In this document: in pieces, positions 1-8,420 of the stretch
Position numbering within the stretch: position 1 is the first letter of the stretch
Layout of the letters: every line of letters begins with the position of its first letter
DNA from: Sulfitobacter sp. CW3
GTDB lineage: Bacteria; Pseudomonadota; Alphaproteobacteria; Rhodobacterales; Rhodobacteraceae
Reading direction: 5' to 3'
Length of the DNA stretch: 64,000 nt
NCBI RefSeq assembly: GCF_019392245.1
Contig: NZ_JAHXRL010000004.1
Location: 434,001 to 498,000 of the forward strand
Made by a program: the position numbers and the translations under genes
The notes under the pieces: generated by a model
The model's database searches: none
Told to the model about the DNA's origin: nothing
The model's input: only the letters and a program-made list of their open reading frames with translations

Positions 1-2205
1 GGCGTCGCTACGGGGTTCAAACGCTGCGGGTCAATCACGGTGGCGCTGACGGATGAACGTCGCGAGGAAATCTTTCGCTCGGCGGCGATGGCGCGGGCCT
101 TTGGCGTGGACGTAGAGGAAATCGGACCCGACGACGTCAAAGCCTGCTATCCGCATCTGAACACGGATGGCGTGACGGGCGGTGTATATCTGGACAAGGA
201 CGGGCAGGGTGATCCGGGCAATATCGCGCTGGCACTGGCCAAAGGCGCGCGGCAACGCGGGGCGCAGATATTCGAACGGGTCAAGGTTACCAAAGCGTTG
301 CGCTCGGGGCGGCGTGTTACGGGTGTTGCCTATACAACAGACGACGGCACCGAGGGCGAGATCACCTGCGATCATGTGGTCAATTGCGCGGGCATGTGGG
401 GCCACGATGTTGGCCGCATGTTGGGGACCAGCATCCCGCTGCAAGCCTGCGAACATTTCTATATCGTGTCCGAGCCGATCAAGGGGCTTGAGCAGTTGCC
501 GGTGCTGCGGGTGCCTGATGAATGCGCCTACTATAAATATGACGCGGGCAAGATCATGCTGGGGGCGTTTGAACCGGTCTCGAAACCATGGGGGATGCAG
601 GGCATTCCTGACAGTTTCGAATTCGACCAACTGCCCGAGGATTTCGATCACTTTGAACCGATCCTAGAGGCCGCCGTAAACCGTATGCCGATGTTGGCAG
701 AGGCCGGGATTCATACGTTCTTTAACGGACCAGAAAGCTTTACCCCTGACGATGCCTATCATCTGGGGCTGGCCCCCGAGATGGACAATGTCTGGGTCGC
801 TGCGGGGTTCAATTCAATCGGTATTCAGTCCGCTGGTGGCGCGGGTATGGCGTTGGCGCAATGGATGGACGAGGGGGCAAAACCCTTTGATTTGGGCGAT
901 GTCGATATTGCCCGGATGCAACCGTTTCAGGGCAACAAAACCTATCTCGTGGAACGTGCGCGCGAGACGCTCGGCCTGCTATATGCCGACCACTACCCCT
1001 ATCGGCAAAAGGCCACCGCGCGCGGGATCAGGCGGACGCCGTTTCATACCCAATTGCTGGAACATGGCGCCGTGATGGGGGAACTGGCAGGGTGGGAACG
1101 TGCCAACTGGTTCGCAAACCCCGGCCAGACGCCTGAATACGAGTATAGCTGGAAGCGGCAAAACTTCTTTGGCAACGTGGCTGATGAACTTGCGGCGGTG
1201 CGCAGCAATGTCGGTCTCTATGACATGTCATCATTTGGCAAAATCCGTGTCGAAGGGCGCGATGCGACGGCGTTCCTGAACCATATCGGGGGCGGTCAAT
1301 ATGACGTGCCGGTGGGCAAGATTGTCTATACGCAGTTCCTGAATGACCGCGCCGGGATCGAGGCGGATGTCACAATCACGCGCCTGTCAGATACGGCCTA
1401 TCTGGTGGTCACCCCTGCCGCGACACGTCTGGCAGATGAGACCTGGATGCGTCGCCATCAGGGCGATTTTAATGTGGTCATCACCGATGTGACGGCGGGC
1501 GAGGCCGTGCTGGCCGTCATGGGGCCAAACGCGCGCAAGCTGATGCAGGCGATCAGCCCGAATGATTTTACCAACGCGGTGAACCCTTTTGGCACGGCCC
1601 AAGAGATCGAGCTGGGCATGGGCACCGCGCGCGTGCACCGCGTGACCTATGTGGGGGAATTGGGGTGGGAGGTCTACGTCAGTGCCGACATGGCCGCCCA
1701 CGCGTTCGAGACAGTGATGGCTGCGGGGCAGGACATCGGGGCAAAGCTGTGCGGGATGCACATGATGGACAGCGCCCGCATCGAAAAAGGGTTCCGCCAT
1801 TTCGGTCACGACATCACCAGCGAGGATCACGTGCTAGAGGCCGGGCTTGGCTTTGCGGTGAAAACCGACAAGCCAGCGTTCATCGGGCGCGATGCGGTGT
1901 TACGCAAAAAGGAAAGCGGGCTGGAACGGCGGATGGTGCAGTTCAAACTGACCGACCCCGAACCGCTGCTGTATCACAACGAGCCGGTTTTGCGGGACGG
2001 CCAGATTGTCGGATATCTGTCGTCGGGTGCGTATGGGCACCATTTGGGCGCGGCTGTCGGTCTGGGCTATGTCCCCTGCGCGACAGAGACGCCAGCGCAG
2101 GTGTTGGCATCCGGGTATGAGATCGACATCGCGGGGACGCGGGTTAAGGCCGAAGTGTCGCTAAAACCGATGTATGATCCATCGTCGGAACGCGTCAAAG
2201 TTTGA
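1..2205 (+). CDS. FAD-dependent oxidoreductase with C-terminal GcvT domain, dimethylglycine/sarcosine dehydrogenase-like (5' partial)
   Basis: The reading frame is open from the first base of the window, so the start codon and the N-terminal FAD dinucleotide-binding loop lie upstream. The visible 734 residues begin with TGFKRCGSITVA, typical of the DAO-type FAD domain of dimethylglycine/sarcosine dehydrogenases, followed by a substrate domain to about base 1100. From about base 1130 (SWKRQNFFGNVADE) a GcvT/aminomethyltransferase domain runs to the end. Family members oxidatively demethylate N-methylated glycine derivatives and pass the one-carbon unit to tetrahydrofolate; the exact substrate cannot be read from sequence. 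Expected full length is roughly 800-820 residues, so about 80 are missing. Confidence 0.9.
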   Translation, partial: GVATGFKRCGSITVALTDERREEIFRSAAMARAFGVDVEEIGPDDVKACYPHLNTDGVTGGVYLDKDGQGDPGNIALALAKGARQRGAQIFERVKVTKALRSGRRVTGVAYTTDDGTEGEITCDHVVNCAGMWGHDVGRMLGTSIPLQACEHFYIVSEPIKGLEQLPVLRVPDECAYYKYDAGKIMLGAFEPVSKPWGMQGIPDSFEFDQLPEDFDHFEPILEAAVNRMPMLAEAGIHTFFNGPESFTPDDAYHLGLAPEMDNVWVAAGFNSIGIQSAGGAGMALAQWMDEGAKPFDLGDVDIARMQPFQGNKTYLVERARETLGLLYADHYPYRQKATARGIRRTPFHTQLLEHGAVMGELAGWERANWFANPGQTPEYEYSWKRQNFFGNVADELAAVRSNVGLYDMSSFGKIRVEGRDATAFLNHIGGGQYDVPVGKIVYTQFLNDRAGIEADVTITRLSDTAYLVVTPAATRLADETWMRRHQGDFNVVITDVTAGEAVLAVMGPNARKLMQAISPNDFTNAVNPFGTAQEIELGMGTARVHRVTYVGELGWEVYVSADMAAHAFETVMAAGQDIGAKLCGMHMMDSARIEKGFRHFGHDITSEDHVLEAGLGFAVKTDKPAFIGRDAVLRKKESGLERRMVQFKLTDPEPLLYHNEPVLRDGQIVGYLSSGAYGHHLGAAVGLGYVPCATETPAQVLASGYEIDIAGTRVKAEVSLKPMYDPSSERVKV

Positions 2206-2257
2206 GGGTGGCGGTCTGCTGACCCGACGCGTAAGCAAGGGACATAGGAGACCAAAA

Positions 2258-3178
2258 ATGCGCAACCCGGATACGCTTTCTGCCGATCACAAGCCAACGT
2301 CAGAGGACACGCCCCAAGGGCTTGGCTTTGCGGTCGGGGCCTATGTCATGTGGGGGTTTTTGCCGCTGTATATGAAGGCGATTGCCCATATCCCTGCTGC
2401 CGAAATCGTTGTGCATCGGATCATCTGGTCGGTCCCCGTTGGTGCGCTGGTGCTGATCCTGCTGGGCCGCACGGCCACCCTGCGCGAGGCATTCCGGTCC
2501 CCGCGCACCTTGCTGATGGGCTGCGTGACGGCGTCGCTGATTTCGATCAACTGGGGCATCTACATCTGGGCGGTCAATTCGGGCCACGCGCTGGATGCGT
2601 CGTTGGGCTATTATATCAACCCGTTGTTCAGCATCTTGTTAGCGTCGGTATTACTGGGCGAACGCCTGTCAAAACTGCAAATGGCCGCGATTGCCTTGGC
2701 GGCGGTTGCCGTGGGGATTTTGACGGTCGATTCAGGGAAATTCCCTTGGGTGGCGCTTAGCTTGACGTTGACCTTTGGCTTGTATGCGTTGGCCAAGAAA
2801 CGGCTGCCGATCGGCCCGAACCAAGGGTTCTTGCTTGAGGTGTTGATCCTGTTGATCCCGGCATTGATCTATCTGGGGTATCTTAGTGCCACGGGTCAAA
2901 CGCATTTCTTGCAAGGGACACCTTTTGACACGTGGATGCTGTTTGGCTGCGGTCTGGTCACGGCTGTGCCGTTGATCCTGTATGCCAACGGGGCCAAGCG
3001 GTTGCGCCTGTCCACAATCGGCATCCTGCAATATATCGCGCCGACGATGATCTTTCTGTGTGCGGTGCTGGTATTCGATGAACCCTTTGGCCGCGCGCGG
3101 ATGATCGCGTTTCCGATGATCTGGGCGGCGCTGGTGATCTATTCGATCTCGTTGTTCCGTCAGATGCGGCACAAATAG
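2258..3178 (+). CDS. rarD: EamA-family transporter RarD
   Basis: This is a 306-residue inner-membrane protein with about ten hydrophobic segments arranged as two EamA (DMT superfamily) halves. The N-terminal run GFAVGAYVMWGFLPLYMK and the central INWGIYIWAVNSGHALDASLGYYI-type region (helices 3-4) are characteristic of RarD. I chose the ATG at 2258 because TAGGAG lies 7 nt upstream; an in-frame ATG at 2174 would overlap the preceding gene and adds a charged, non-family extension. RarD is a predicted exporter of unknown natural substrate (chloramphenicol sensitivity in Pseudomonas). It follows the FAD/GcvT gene by 52 nt and may be cotranscribed. Confidence 0.88.
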   Translation: MRNPDTLSADHKPTSEDTPQGLGFAVGAYVMWGFLPLYMKAIAHIPAAEIVVHRIIWSVPVGALVLILLGRTATLREAFRSPRTLLMGCVTASLISINWGIYIWAVNSGHALDASLGYYINPLFSILLASVLLGERLSKLQMAAIALAAVAVGILTVDSGKFPWVALSLTLTFGLYALAKKRLPIGPNQGFLLEVLILLIPALIYLGYLSATGQTHFLQGTPFDTWMLFGCGLVTAVPLILYANGAKRLRLSTIGILQYIAPTMIFLCAVLVFDEPFGRARMIAFPMIWAALVIYSISLFRQMRHK

Positions 3179-3206
3179 GGGGGCCGTTTACCGCCCCCCA
3201 AACGCC

Positions 3207-3617
3207 TCATGAAAGCGCGTCTTTGAAGGCGAGGAAACTGGGGTCTTTCATCACCCGTGCATTCATTGCATCACGCAACGCACCGATGGATTTATGCGGG
3301 CGCATGGCGACCTCGAACTTGGCGATCAACCCGTCGTCGCCCAATGTGATCAGATCAACGCCTACGGCATCCAGATCGCCGATCTTGCATTGAAACTCTA
3401 GCGCCCAGTCGTTGCCTTCACCCATAATGCGACGGTATTTGAAATCGCTGAACACTTGCCCCACATGCCCCAATACAGCTGCAACAGGCGCGCGGCCTGT
3501 CCATGTCTTGTAATAGGTCGGCGGCATGAATGTGACGTCCTCTGCCAGTAGCGGCGCGATCTTGTCGGCTTCGCCTTTGGCGACGACGTCGATCATATTG
3601 GTAATTGTAGGGTGCAT
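3207..3617 (-). CDS. SnoaL-like / NTF2-like domain protein
   Basis: The product is 136 residues with the cone-shaped NTF2/SnoaL fold signature: an N-terminal helix (DVVAKGEADKIAPLLAEDVTF), a tyrosine-rich loop, then alternating strands ending in KFEVAMRP. Small proteins of this type are polyketide cyclase-like, isomerase-like or ligand-binding, and no specific substrate is indicated. The start at 3617 is preceded by AAAGGA; the frame stays open further upstream, but that part lies in the divergent pseudouridine synthase gene. Convergent with rarD at its 3' end. Confidence 0.72.
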   Translation of the reverse strand: MHPTITNMIDVVAKGEADKIAPLLAEDVTFMPPTYYKTWTGRAPVAAVLGHVGQVFSDFKYRRIMGEGNDWALEFQCKIGDLDAVGVDLITLGDDGLIAKFEVAMRPHKSIGALRDAMNARVMKDPSFLAFKDALS

Positions 3618-3633
3618 GGTCGGTCCTTTGCAG

Positions 3634-3659
3634 CAGGTGGGTTGAAAAACCACCCTACA
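3634..3659 (-). repeat. GTAGGGTGGG-type intergenic repeat with hairpin
   Basis: Read on the minus strand this contains GTAGGGTGG, a T-rich loop, then CAACCCACC. GGTGG at 3637-3641 can pair with CCACC at 3650-3654. It lies in the short divergent region between the SnoaL-like and pseudouridine synthase genes, and a related copy occurs at 35623-35643. Confidence 0.5.
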
Positions 3660-3675
3660 TCTGAGACGGACAGGT

Positions 3676-4323
3676 ATGGAAACAGAATATAACCCGCCGC
3701 AAGATCCTTTGGTGGTTTTGCACGAAGACGCCGAAGTATTGCTGGTCGATAAACCCGCAGGTTTGCTGTCGGTTCCCGGCAAGGGGCCGCATCTGGCCGA
3801 CTGCCTGATTTCACGTGTGCAGGCGGTATTTCCGGACGCCTTGCTGGTGCACCGGTTGGACCGTGACACATCGGGTGTGATGATCTTTGCGCTGACGCCC
3901 TATGCGCAGCGGCATCTGGGGTTGCAGTTCGAAAAGCGCATGACCCGCAAGACCTATGTCGCACGTGTCTGGGGCGTGCCCGAGGAAAAGTCGGGAACGA
4001 TTGATCTGCCGCTGATCGTGGACTGGCCGAACCGGCCGCTTCAGATGGTGTGCCATGAAACCGGCAAATCCGCGCAAACGGACTGGCGGCTTTTGAAGGA
4101 CGAAGGCGACACATCGCGCATCCGCCTGTCGCCCAAAACCGGCCGCAGCCATCAGTTGCGGGTTCACATGCTCAGCTTGGGCCATCCGATACTGGGTGAT
4201 CCGTTTTACGCCACGGGTCCTGCCTTGGATTTTCCGCGCATGATGCTGCATTCAGAGGAACTGCGCTTCAACCATCCGCAAGGCGGGCGATCCACCAAAG
4301 TCAGGGCACCCGCACCATTCTAG
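3676..4323 (+). CDS. RluA-family pseudouridine synthase
   Basis: This is a 215-residue RNA pseudouridine synthase. The catalytic motif HRLDRDTSG is at residues 59-67, with catalytic Asp62; further family marks are KPAGLLSVPG near residue 26 and a C-terminal GRSHQLRVHM motif. The length matches the compact RluA/TruC/RluA-like enzymes without an S4 domain, so the target (23S rRNA and/or tRNA) is uncertain. It is convergent with the GT11 gene, 13 nt away. Confidence 0.88.
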   Translation: METEYNPPQDPLVVLHEDAEVLLVDKPAGLLSVPGKGPHLADCLISRVQAVFPDALLVHRLDRDTSGVMIFALTPYAQRHLGLQFEKRMTRKTYVARVWGVPEEKSGTIDLPLIVDWPNRPLQMVCHETGKSAQTDWRLLKDEGDTSRIRLSPKTGRSHQLRVHMLSLGHPILGDPFYATGPALDFPRMMLHSEELRFNHPQGGRSTKVRAPAPF

Positions 4324-4336
4324 CAAGGCTGCGTGA

Positions 4337-5173
4337 TCAGATTTTGATCCAGCGGTCGGGCAGAATATCGGGGTTGTTCAGCTTTGGATCGTTGAACCAT
4401 TTGATAGGTCCTGCGACGCGTTTATCAGGGTTCGTATTCAACCACGCCCCCCACCAGCTGAACGATGAATTCGCGATGACATTGTGCTGGCACCGCGACA
4501 TCAGCCGCAGGTCTTCGTAATCGGTATCGGGGCCGTTGAAATCGACGACCACCTTTTCGAAAGGCAGTGGCAGGTTGTCTTTGGCCCATTGCGGATCATC
4601 AGAAAAAACATAAACTGTCGGCGTTTCCAGCCCGTCCGTGACAGCGGCAAGAGCCGCCTCGTAATAGGCCTGATCGCAGGTGCCATGCGCCCCCAAAGCA
4701 AGGTAATCCCCACGCCGTACATGCAGGGATACAGACGGGCCCGAGGCGATCCGCTGTGCCATCTCGGCATTTTGTGACGACATCGGGTGGCGCGGTACAA
4801 AGGCCGCGCGGATATCATCGGCAATGGCAGCAAAGTAGCGTTCGCATTGCCAGTAGCCGTGCAGATAGGTGCCATCGGGCAGGGCCTCAAAGGCGGGATT
4901 ATAGCCCAACCCTTTCTCGCGGTAGATTTTGGGCGCAAGGCCAAGGCCACGCCAGATGTAATACGCAAGGGGCCGTTCATGCTGTGCGGGCGGCAGGTTC
5001 TGCGGTGTCGTCAGGTCCAGATCAAATACGCGGGTCAGCCCGCCTTCGCCTTTGTGGACAGCGCGGCGGGTATCCAGCGTGAACGGCACATCAAGACGCG
5101 CCGCCAATCCCCGGGCGGCGGCGTATTGAAACATCTGATTTCCCAAACGGCCATGCAGTCGTGCGTAGATCAT
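4337..5173 (-). CDS. GT11 family alpha-1,2-fucosyltransferase-like glycosyltransferase
   Basis: The 278-residue protein begins MIYARLHGRLGNQMFQYAAA, the hallmark N-terminus of family 11 glycosyltransferases, and carries the nucleotide-sugar site HVRRGDY near residue 152. NSSFSWWGAWLN near the C-terminus is the other conserved GT11 block. Such enzymes add fucose (or a related deoxy sugar) in alpha-1,2 linkage to surface glycans. No polysaccharide operon surrounds it; the nearest related function is the GT25 gene at 7.6-8.3 kb. Confidence 0.87.
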   Translation of the reverse strand: MIYARLHGRLGNQMFQYAAARGLAARLDVPFTLDTRRAVHKGEGGLTRVFDLDLTTPQNLPPAQHERPLAYYIWRGLGLAPKIYREKGLGYNPAFEALPDGTYLHGYWQCERYFAAIADDIRAAFVPRHPMSSQNAEMAQRIASGPSVSLHVRRGDYLALGAHGTCDQAYYEAALAAVTDGLETPTVYVFSDDPQWAKDNLPLPFEKVVVDFNGPDTDYEDLRLMSRCQHNVIANSSFSWWGAWLNTNPDKRVAGPIKWFNDPKLNNPDILPDRWIKI

Positions 5174-5254
5174 CGCGATCCCCTGATATGATTTAGATGG
5201 CTTTTACCAAAAGACGTCTGGATAGGAAATCATTGGCGACATCACGCGCCGCCA

Positions 5255-5291
5255 AAAGAAAAGGGGCCACCCAGTATAGGCGGCCCCCTTA
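5255..5291 (-). terminator. Rho-independent terminator of the aldehyde dehydrogenase gene
   Basis: On the minus strand a GC-rich stem (GGGGGCC pairing with GGCCCC across a 14-nt loop) is followed by TTTTCTTTT, just 3' of the aldehyde dehydrogenase stop codon. Confidence 0.7.
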
Positions 5292-5304
5292 AAATCACAT
5301 GTCT

Positions 5305-6744
5305 TTATTCAGCAGCCCAGCCGGAGACCGCTTTGATTTCGGTGAAATCCTCGATCCCGTACATGCCGCCTTCGCGACCGTTGCCGGACTGTTTCATGCC
5401 ACCAAAAGGCGACCCTGCTGCACGGCCTTGGCCGTTCATTTCGACCATGCCGGACCGCAGCTGACGGGCCAGACGGTTACGACGTGCGCCATCTTGGCTT
5501 TGGACATAGTTGGTCAGGCCATAGACCGTGTCATTCGCGATCTGAACGGCTTGCTCTTCGGTGTCGAACTTCATGATTGACAGAACCGGACCAAAGATTT
5601 CCTCGCGGGCGATGGTCATGTCTGGCGTCACATCAGCGAACACTGTCGGTTTAACAAAGAAACCACGGTTCAACCCGTCAGGGCGACCCGTGCCGCCAGC
5701 GACCAAACGCGCACCTTCGTCGATGCCTTTTTGGATCAGGTCCTGAATCTTGTTGAACTGGGTTTCGTTAACGACGGGGCCAATGTGGCGACCTTCTTGG
5801 GATGCGGGGCCTACGGTCACTTGCGCTGCCACTTTGCCCGCTTCTTCGACGGCTTTGTCATAGACATCGGACTGCACCAACATACGGCTGGGCGCGTTAC
5901 ACGACTGGCCGGTGTTGTTCATCATGTGCAGAACGCCGCGTTTGACCGCCTTGTCATCCGCATCGTTAAAGATCAGGTTCGCGCCTTTGCCGCCCAATTC
6001 CAGATGCACTTTCTTAAGCGTATCTGCAGCAGCTTTGGAAATCAGCGTGCCCGCGCGTGTGGAGCCGGTAAAGCTGACCATGTCGATATCTTTGTGGCAG
6101 GACAACTGGCTGCCGACACCGACGCCGTTACCGTTCACAAGGTTGAACACACCTTTGGGGAAACCCGCTTCGTCCATCATTTCGGCAAAGATCATGGCGT
6201 CCAGCGGGCTTTCCTCGGACGGTTTCAGGACCATGGTGCACCCCGCAACGACGGCGGCACCGACCTTGAGGGTGACCTGGTTCATTGGCCAGTTCCAAGG
6301 GGTGATCAGCGCTGCAACGCCAACCGCCTCGCGGATGATGCGGTCGTTCGGGGCGTGATCGCCAAGAGGCTGTTCGAATTTGAACTCTTTCGCGGCCTTG
6401 ATGAAGTTGCTGAGGTGCCATGTGCCGGCACCAACCTGCGATGTGCGGGACAGTTCAAGCGGGGCACCCATTTCGGTGCTCATGGCTGTGGCCAGATCTT
6501 CGGCGCGGGCTTGATAAATCTCAAGCAGCTTTTCCAGCAGGGCGATACGTTCGGCAGGTGGGGTGGCCATCCAACCGGGCAGCGCAGCCTTGGCGGCGGC
6601 TACTGCTGCATCTGTATCTGTCTGATCACCAAGGGAAATAACCGCACAGGGTTCTTCGGTGGACGGGTCGATCACGTGGTAATCATTTGGCTTTGCGGGC
6701 GAAACCCATTCGCCGTTAATATAGAACTCGCGTTTCTCTAGCAT
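5305..6744 (-). CDS. Aldehyde dehydrogenase family protein
   Basis: This 479-residue NAD(P)-dependent aldehyde dehydrogenase has the catalytic cysteine block NTGQSCNAPSRM and the general-base motif LELGGKGAN; PWNWPMNQ and the C-terminal GNGREGG block are also intact. The start at 6744 has AAAGGAG 7 nt upstream; a longer frame exists but has no family similarity. Substrate is undetermined; sequences of this type act on aliphatic or aromatic aldehydes. It is transcribed divergently from the peroxiredoxin gene, so both share a 163-nt upstream region. Confidence 0.9.
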   Translation of the reverse strand: MLEKREFYINGEWVSPAKPNDYHVIDPSTEEPCAVISLGDQTDTDAAVAAAKAALPGWMATPPAERIALLEKLLEIYQARAEDLATAMSTEMGAPLELSRTSQVGAGTWHLSNFIKAAKEFKFEQPLGDHAPNDRIIREAVGVAALITPWNWPMNQVTLKVGAAVVAGCTMVLKPSEESPLDAMIFAEMMDEAGFPKGVFNLVNGNGVGVGSQLSCHKDIDMVSFTGSTRAGTLISKAAADTLKKVHLELGGKGANLIFNDADDKAVKRGVLHMMNNTGQSCNAPSRMLVQSDVYDKAVEEAGKVAAQVTVGPASQEGRHIGPVVNETQFNKIQDLIQKGIDEGARLVAGGTGRPDGLNRGFFVKPTVFADVTPDMTIAREEIFGPVLSIMKFDTEEQAVQIANDTVYGLTNYVQSQDGARRNRLARQLRSGMVEMNGQGRAAGSPFGGMKQSGNGREGGMYGIEDFTEIKAVSGWAAE

Positions 6745-6907
6745 TGGAAAGCTCCTTTTATGATATCGCAGCACGGGGGTTGCCCTTGCCATTTGCGCAC
6801 ACCATGTCACCACAGTGTCGCACCTGCAAGTGAGGCCTTTCACAGGTCTGAGAAAGACATATATAGATTATAGAATATGAAGTTTAACAACGACAGGAGA
6901 CTTTAAA
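6745..6907. promoter_or_regulatory. Divergent promoter region between aldehyde dehydrogenase and peroxiredoxin genes
   Basis: The 163-nt divergent spacer includes a strikingly AT-rich stretch at 6857-6897 just upstream of the peroxiredoxin ribosome binding site (CAGGAGA). It must hold promoters for both genes. I could not identify a specific operator. Confidence 0.45.
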
Positions 6908-7561
6908 ATGGCTTTGCGTATCAACGATACAATCCCGGACATGACCGTCGAAACCGATCAGGGCATGATCAATCTGCACGAATGGGTTGGGGACAGCTGG
7001 GCGATCCTTTTCTCGCATCCCAAGGACTTTACGCCGGTTTGCACGACCGAATTCGGTGCCGTGGCGCAACTGGCCGATGAATGGGCCAAGCGGGGCACGA
7101 AAGTGATGGGTATTTCCGTGGACAGTGCCGAAGAGCACAAGAAATGGAAGAACGACATCGAAGGTTTCGCCAAAGCCAAAGCGGGTTTCCCGATTATCGC
7201 TGACGAAGATTTGAAGGTCGCCAAGGCGTTCGACATGCTGCCAGCCGAAGCTTACATGCCCGATGGTCGCACACCAAACGACAGCGCGACTGTGCGCGCC
7301 GTGTTCATCGTGGGGCCTGACAAAAAGCTGAAGCTGTCGATGACTTATCCGATGTCGGTTGGCCGTAACTTTGCCGAAGTCCTGCGCGCGCTCGACGGTT
7401 TGCAAATGTCGTCTGGCAAAGGCGTGGCAACGCCTGCGAACTGGAATGTGGGCGATGACGTGATCATCCCGACATCTGTCTCGGATAGCGATGCCAAGAC
7501 CAAGTTTGGTGAATTCACAACGGTTCTGCCGTATCTGCGCACAACCAAAGCACCCAAATAA
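6908..7561 (+). CDS. 1-Cys peroxiredoxin (Prx6 subfamily)
   Basis: The 217-residue thiol peroxidase has the peroxidatic cysteine at residue 45 in FTPVCTTEF. It is the only cysteine in the protein, so there is no resolving cysteine. The long C-terminal domain (WNVGDDVIIP and onward) is typical of Prx6. It reduces H2O2 and organic hydroperoxides in the cytoplasm using an external thiol. CAGGAGA sits 8 nt before the ATG. The divergent pairing with an aldehyde dehydrogenase suggests a shared oxidative/lipid-aldehyde stress role (inference). Confidence 0.92.
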   Translation: MALRINDTIPDMTVETDQGMINLHEWVGDSWAILFSHPKDFTPVCTTEFGAVAQLADEWAKRGTKVMGISVDSAEEHKKWKNDIEGFAKAKAGFPIIADEDLKVAKAFDMLPAEAYMPDGRTPNDSATVRAVFIVGPDKKLKLSMTYPMSVGRNFAEVLRALDGLQMSSGKGVATPANWNVGDDVIIPTSVSDSDAKTKFGEFTTVLPYLRTTKAPK

Positions 7562-7568
7562 GGGCAGC

Positions 7569-8285
7569 TTAGGGTCGTTGTGGCCGTAGTCTGACCTGCG
7601 CGCGATACCACGCGCGCTTGATTTCCCGCATCAGCTTACCGCTGGTGCGGGTTTTTTGTTGGATGGTGGACCCGCCGATTTGCCCTGCAATCTCGGTTAG
7701 CCCGTTCGGCAGCAGCGTGTGGACCGGCTGTCCGGTGACCCAGTGCATTTGCAACCATGTATCAATGGGGCGGTCAATCTGTTCCGATTTCGCCAGCAGG
7801 CGTTTTGCTGCCTCGCGGCCCACGACCTGACAGCCTGTTTGCAAACCGATTTTTCGCGGCAGCAGCAGCCGAGTGTCGCCGTCAACGGCAATGATGGTGC
7901 CTGTCTTCTCGCGGTTCTTAAAGGGCAGGCGGATGAACATCTCGGGGGTCATGTGGGCCGCGATCATCGACAGGCTACGGGCGAAGTCTGGCAATGAAAC
8001 TGCCACGTCATCCTCGGCCACGATTGCATAGTCCCAACCGTTATCCACGATCATCTGCCAGCATTTGCGGTGGCTGGCAAAACACCCCATCTCGCCGCCC
8101 TTCATCGCAAAGGGATAGGCCGGCTTTTGCAGGTTGCCGGGAAAAATCCGCAGATCAGCCACTTGGGCCGGATCACGACCATCGACGGCGTCAACAAGCT
8201 GTGCATCGGGGAAATCGCGTAGCAGCTTTTCGGCATTGGGACGCCGTTCAGTGCTGCCGGGCATGTGGATGATAAGTGTGTTCAT
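7569..8285 (-). CDS. GT25 family glycosyltransferase (LPS biosynthesis type)
   Basis: The 238-residue protein contains GEMGCFASHRKCW near residue 85 and the nucleotide-sugar/metal motif AEDDV near residue 114. These are the defining blocks of family 25 glycosyltransferases, which act in LPS core or lipooligosaccharide assembly (LgtB/LpsA type). Acceptor and sugar donor cannot be assigned. It is convergent with the peroxiredoxin gene, 7 nt apart. Confidence 0.85.
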   Translation of the reverse strand: MNTLIIHMPGSTERRPNAEKLLRDFPDAQLVDAVDGRDPAQVADLRIFPGNLQKPAYPFAMKGGEMGCFASHRKCWQMIVDNGWDYAIVAEDDVAVSLPDFARSLSMIAAHMTPEMFIRLPFKNREKTGTIIAVDGDTRLLLPRKIGLQTGCQVVGREAAKRLLAKSEQIDRPIDTWLQMHWVTGQPVHTLLPNGLTEIAGQIGGSTIQQKTRTSGKLMREIKRAWYRAQVRLRPQRP

Positions 8286-8370
8286 TGGCGTGGAATAACC
8301 CGTTTTATGGGGTTTTCAAAGCTTTGATATGGCGGGTCGGAATGTCTACGCCCAGGGCGCAAAAGCAAAA

Positions 8371-8394
8371 AGCCCCGGCGTTTCCACCGGGGCT
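8371..8394 (-). terminator. Rho-independent terminator of pnp
   Basis: AGCCCCGG at 8371-8378 pairs perfectly with CCGGGGCT at 8387-8394. On the minus strand the stem is followed by TTTTTGCTTTT, placing it 26 nt downstream of the pnp stop. Confidence 0.85.
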
Positions 8395-8420
8395 TTGTCG
8401 TTTTCGAAAGCGGCTAAGGA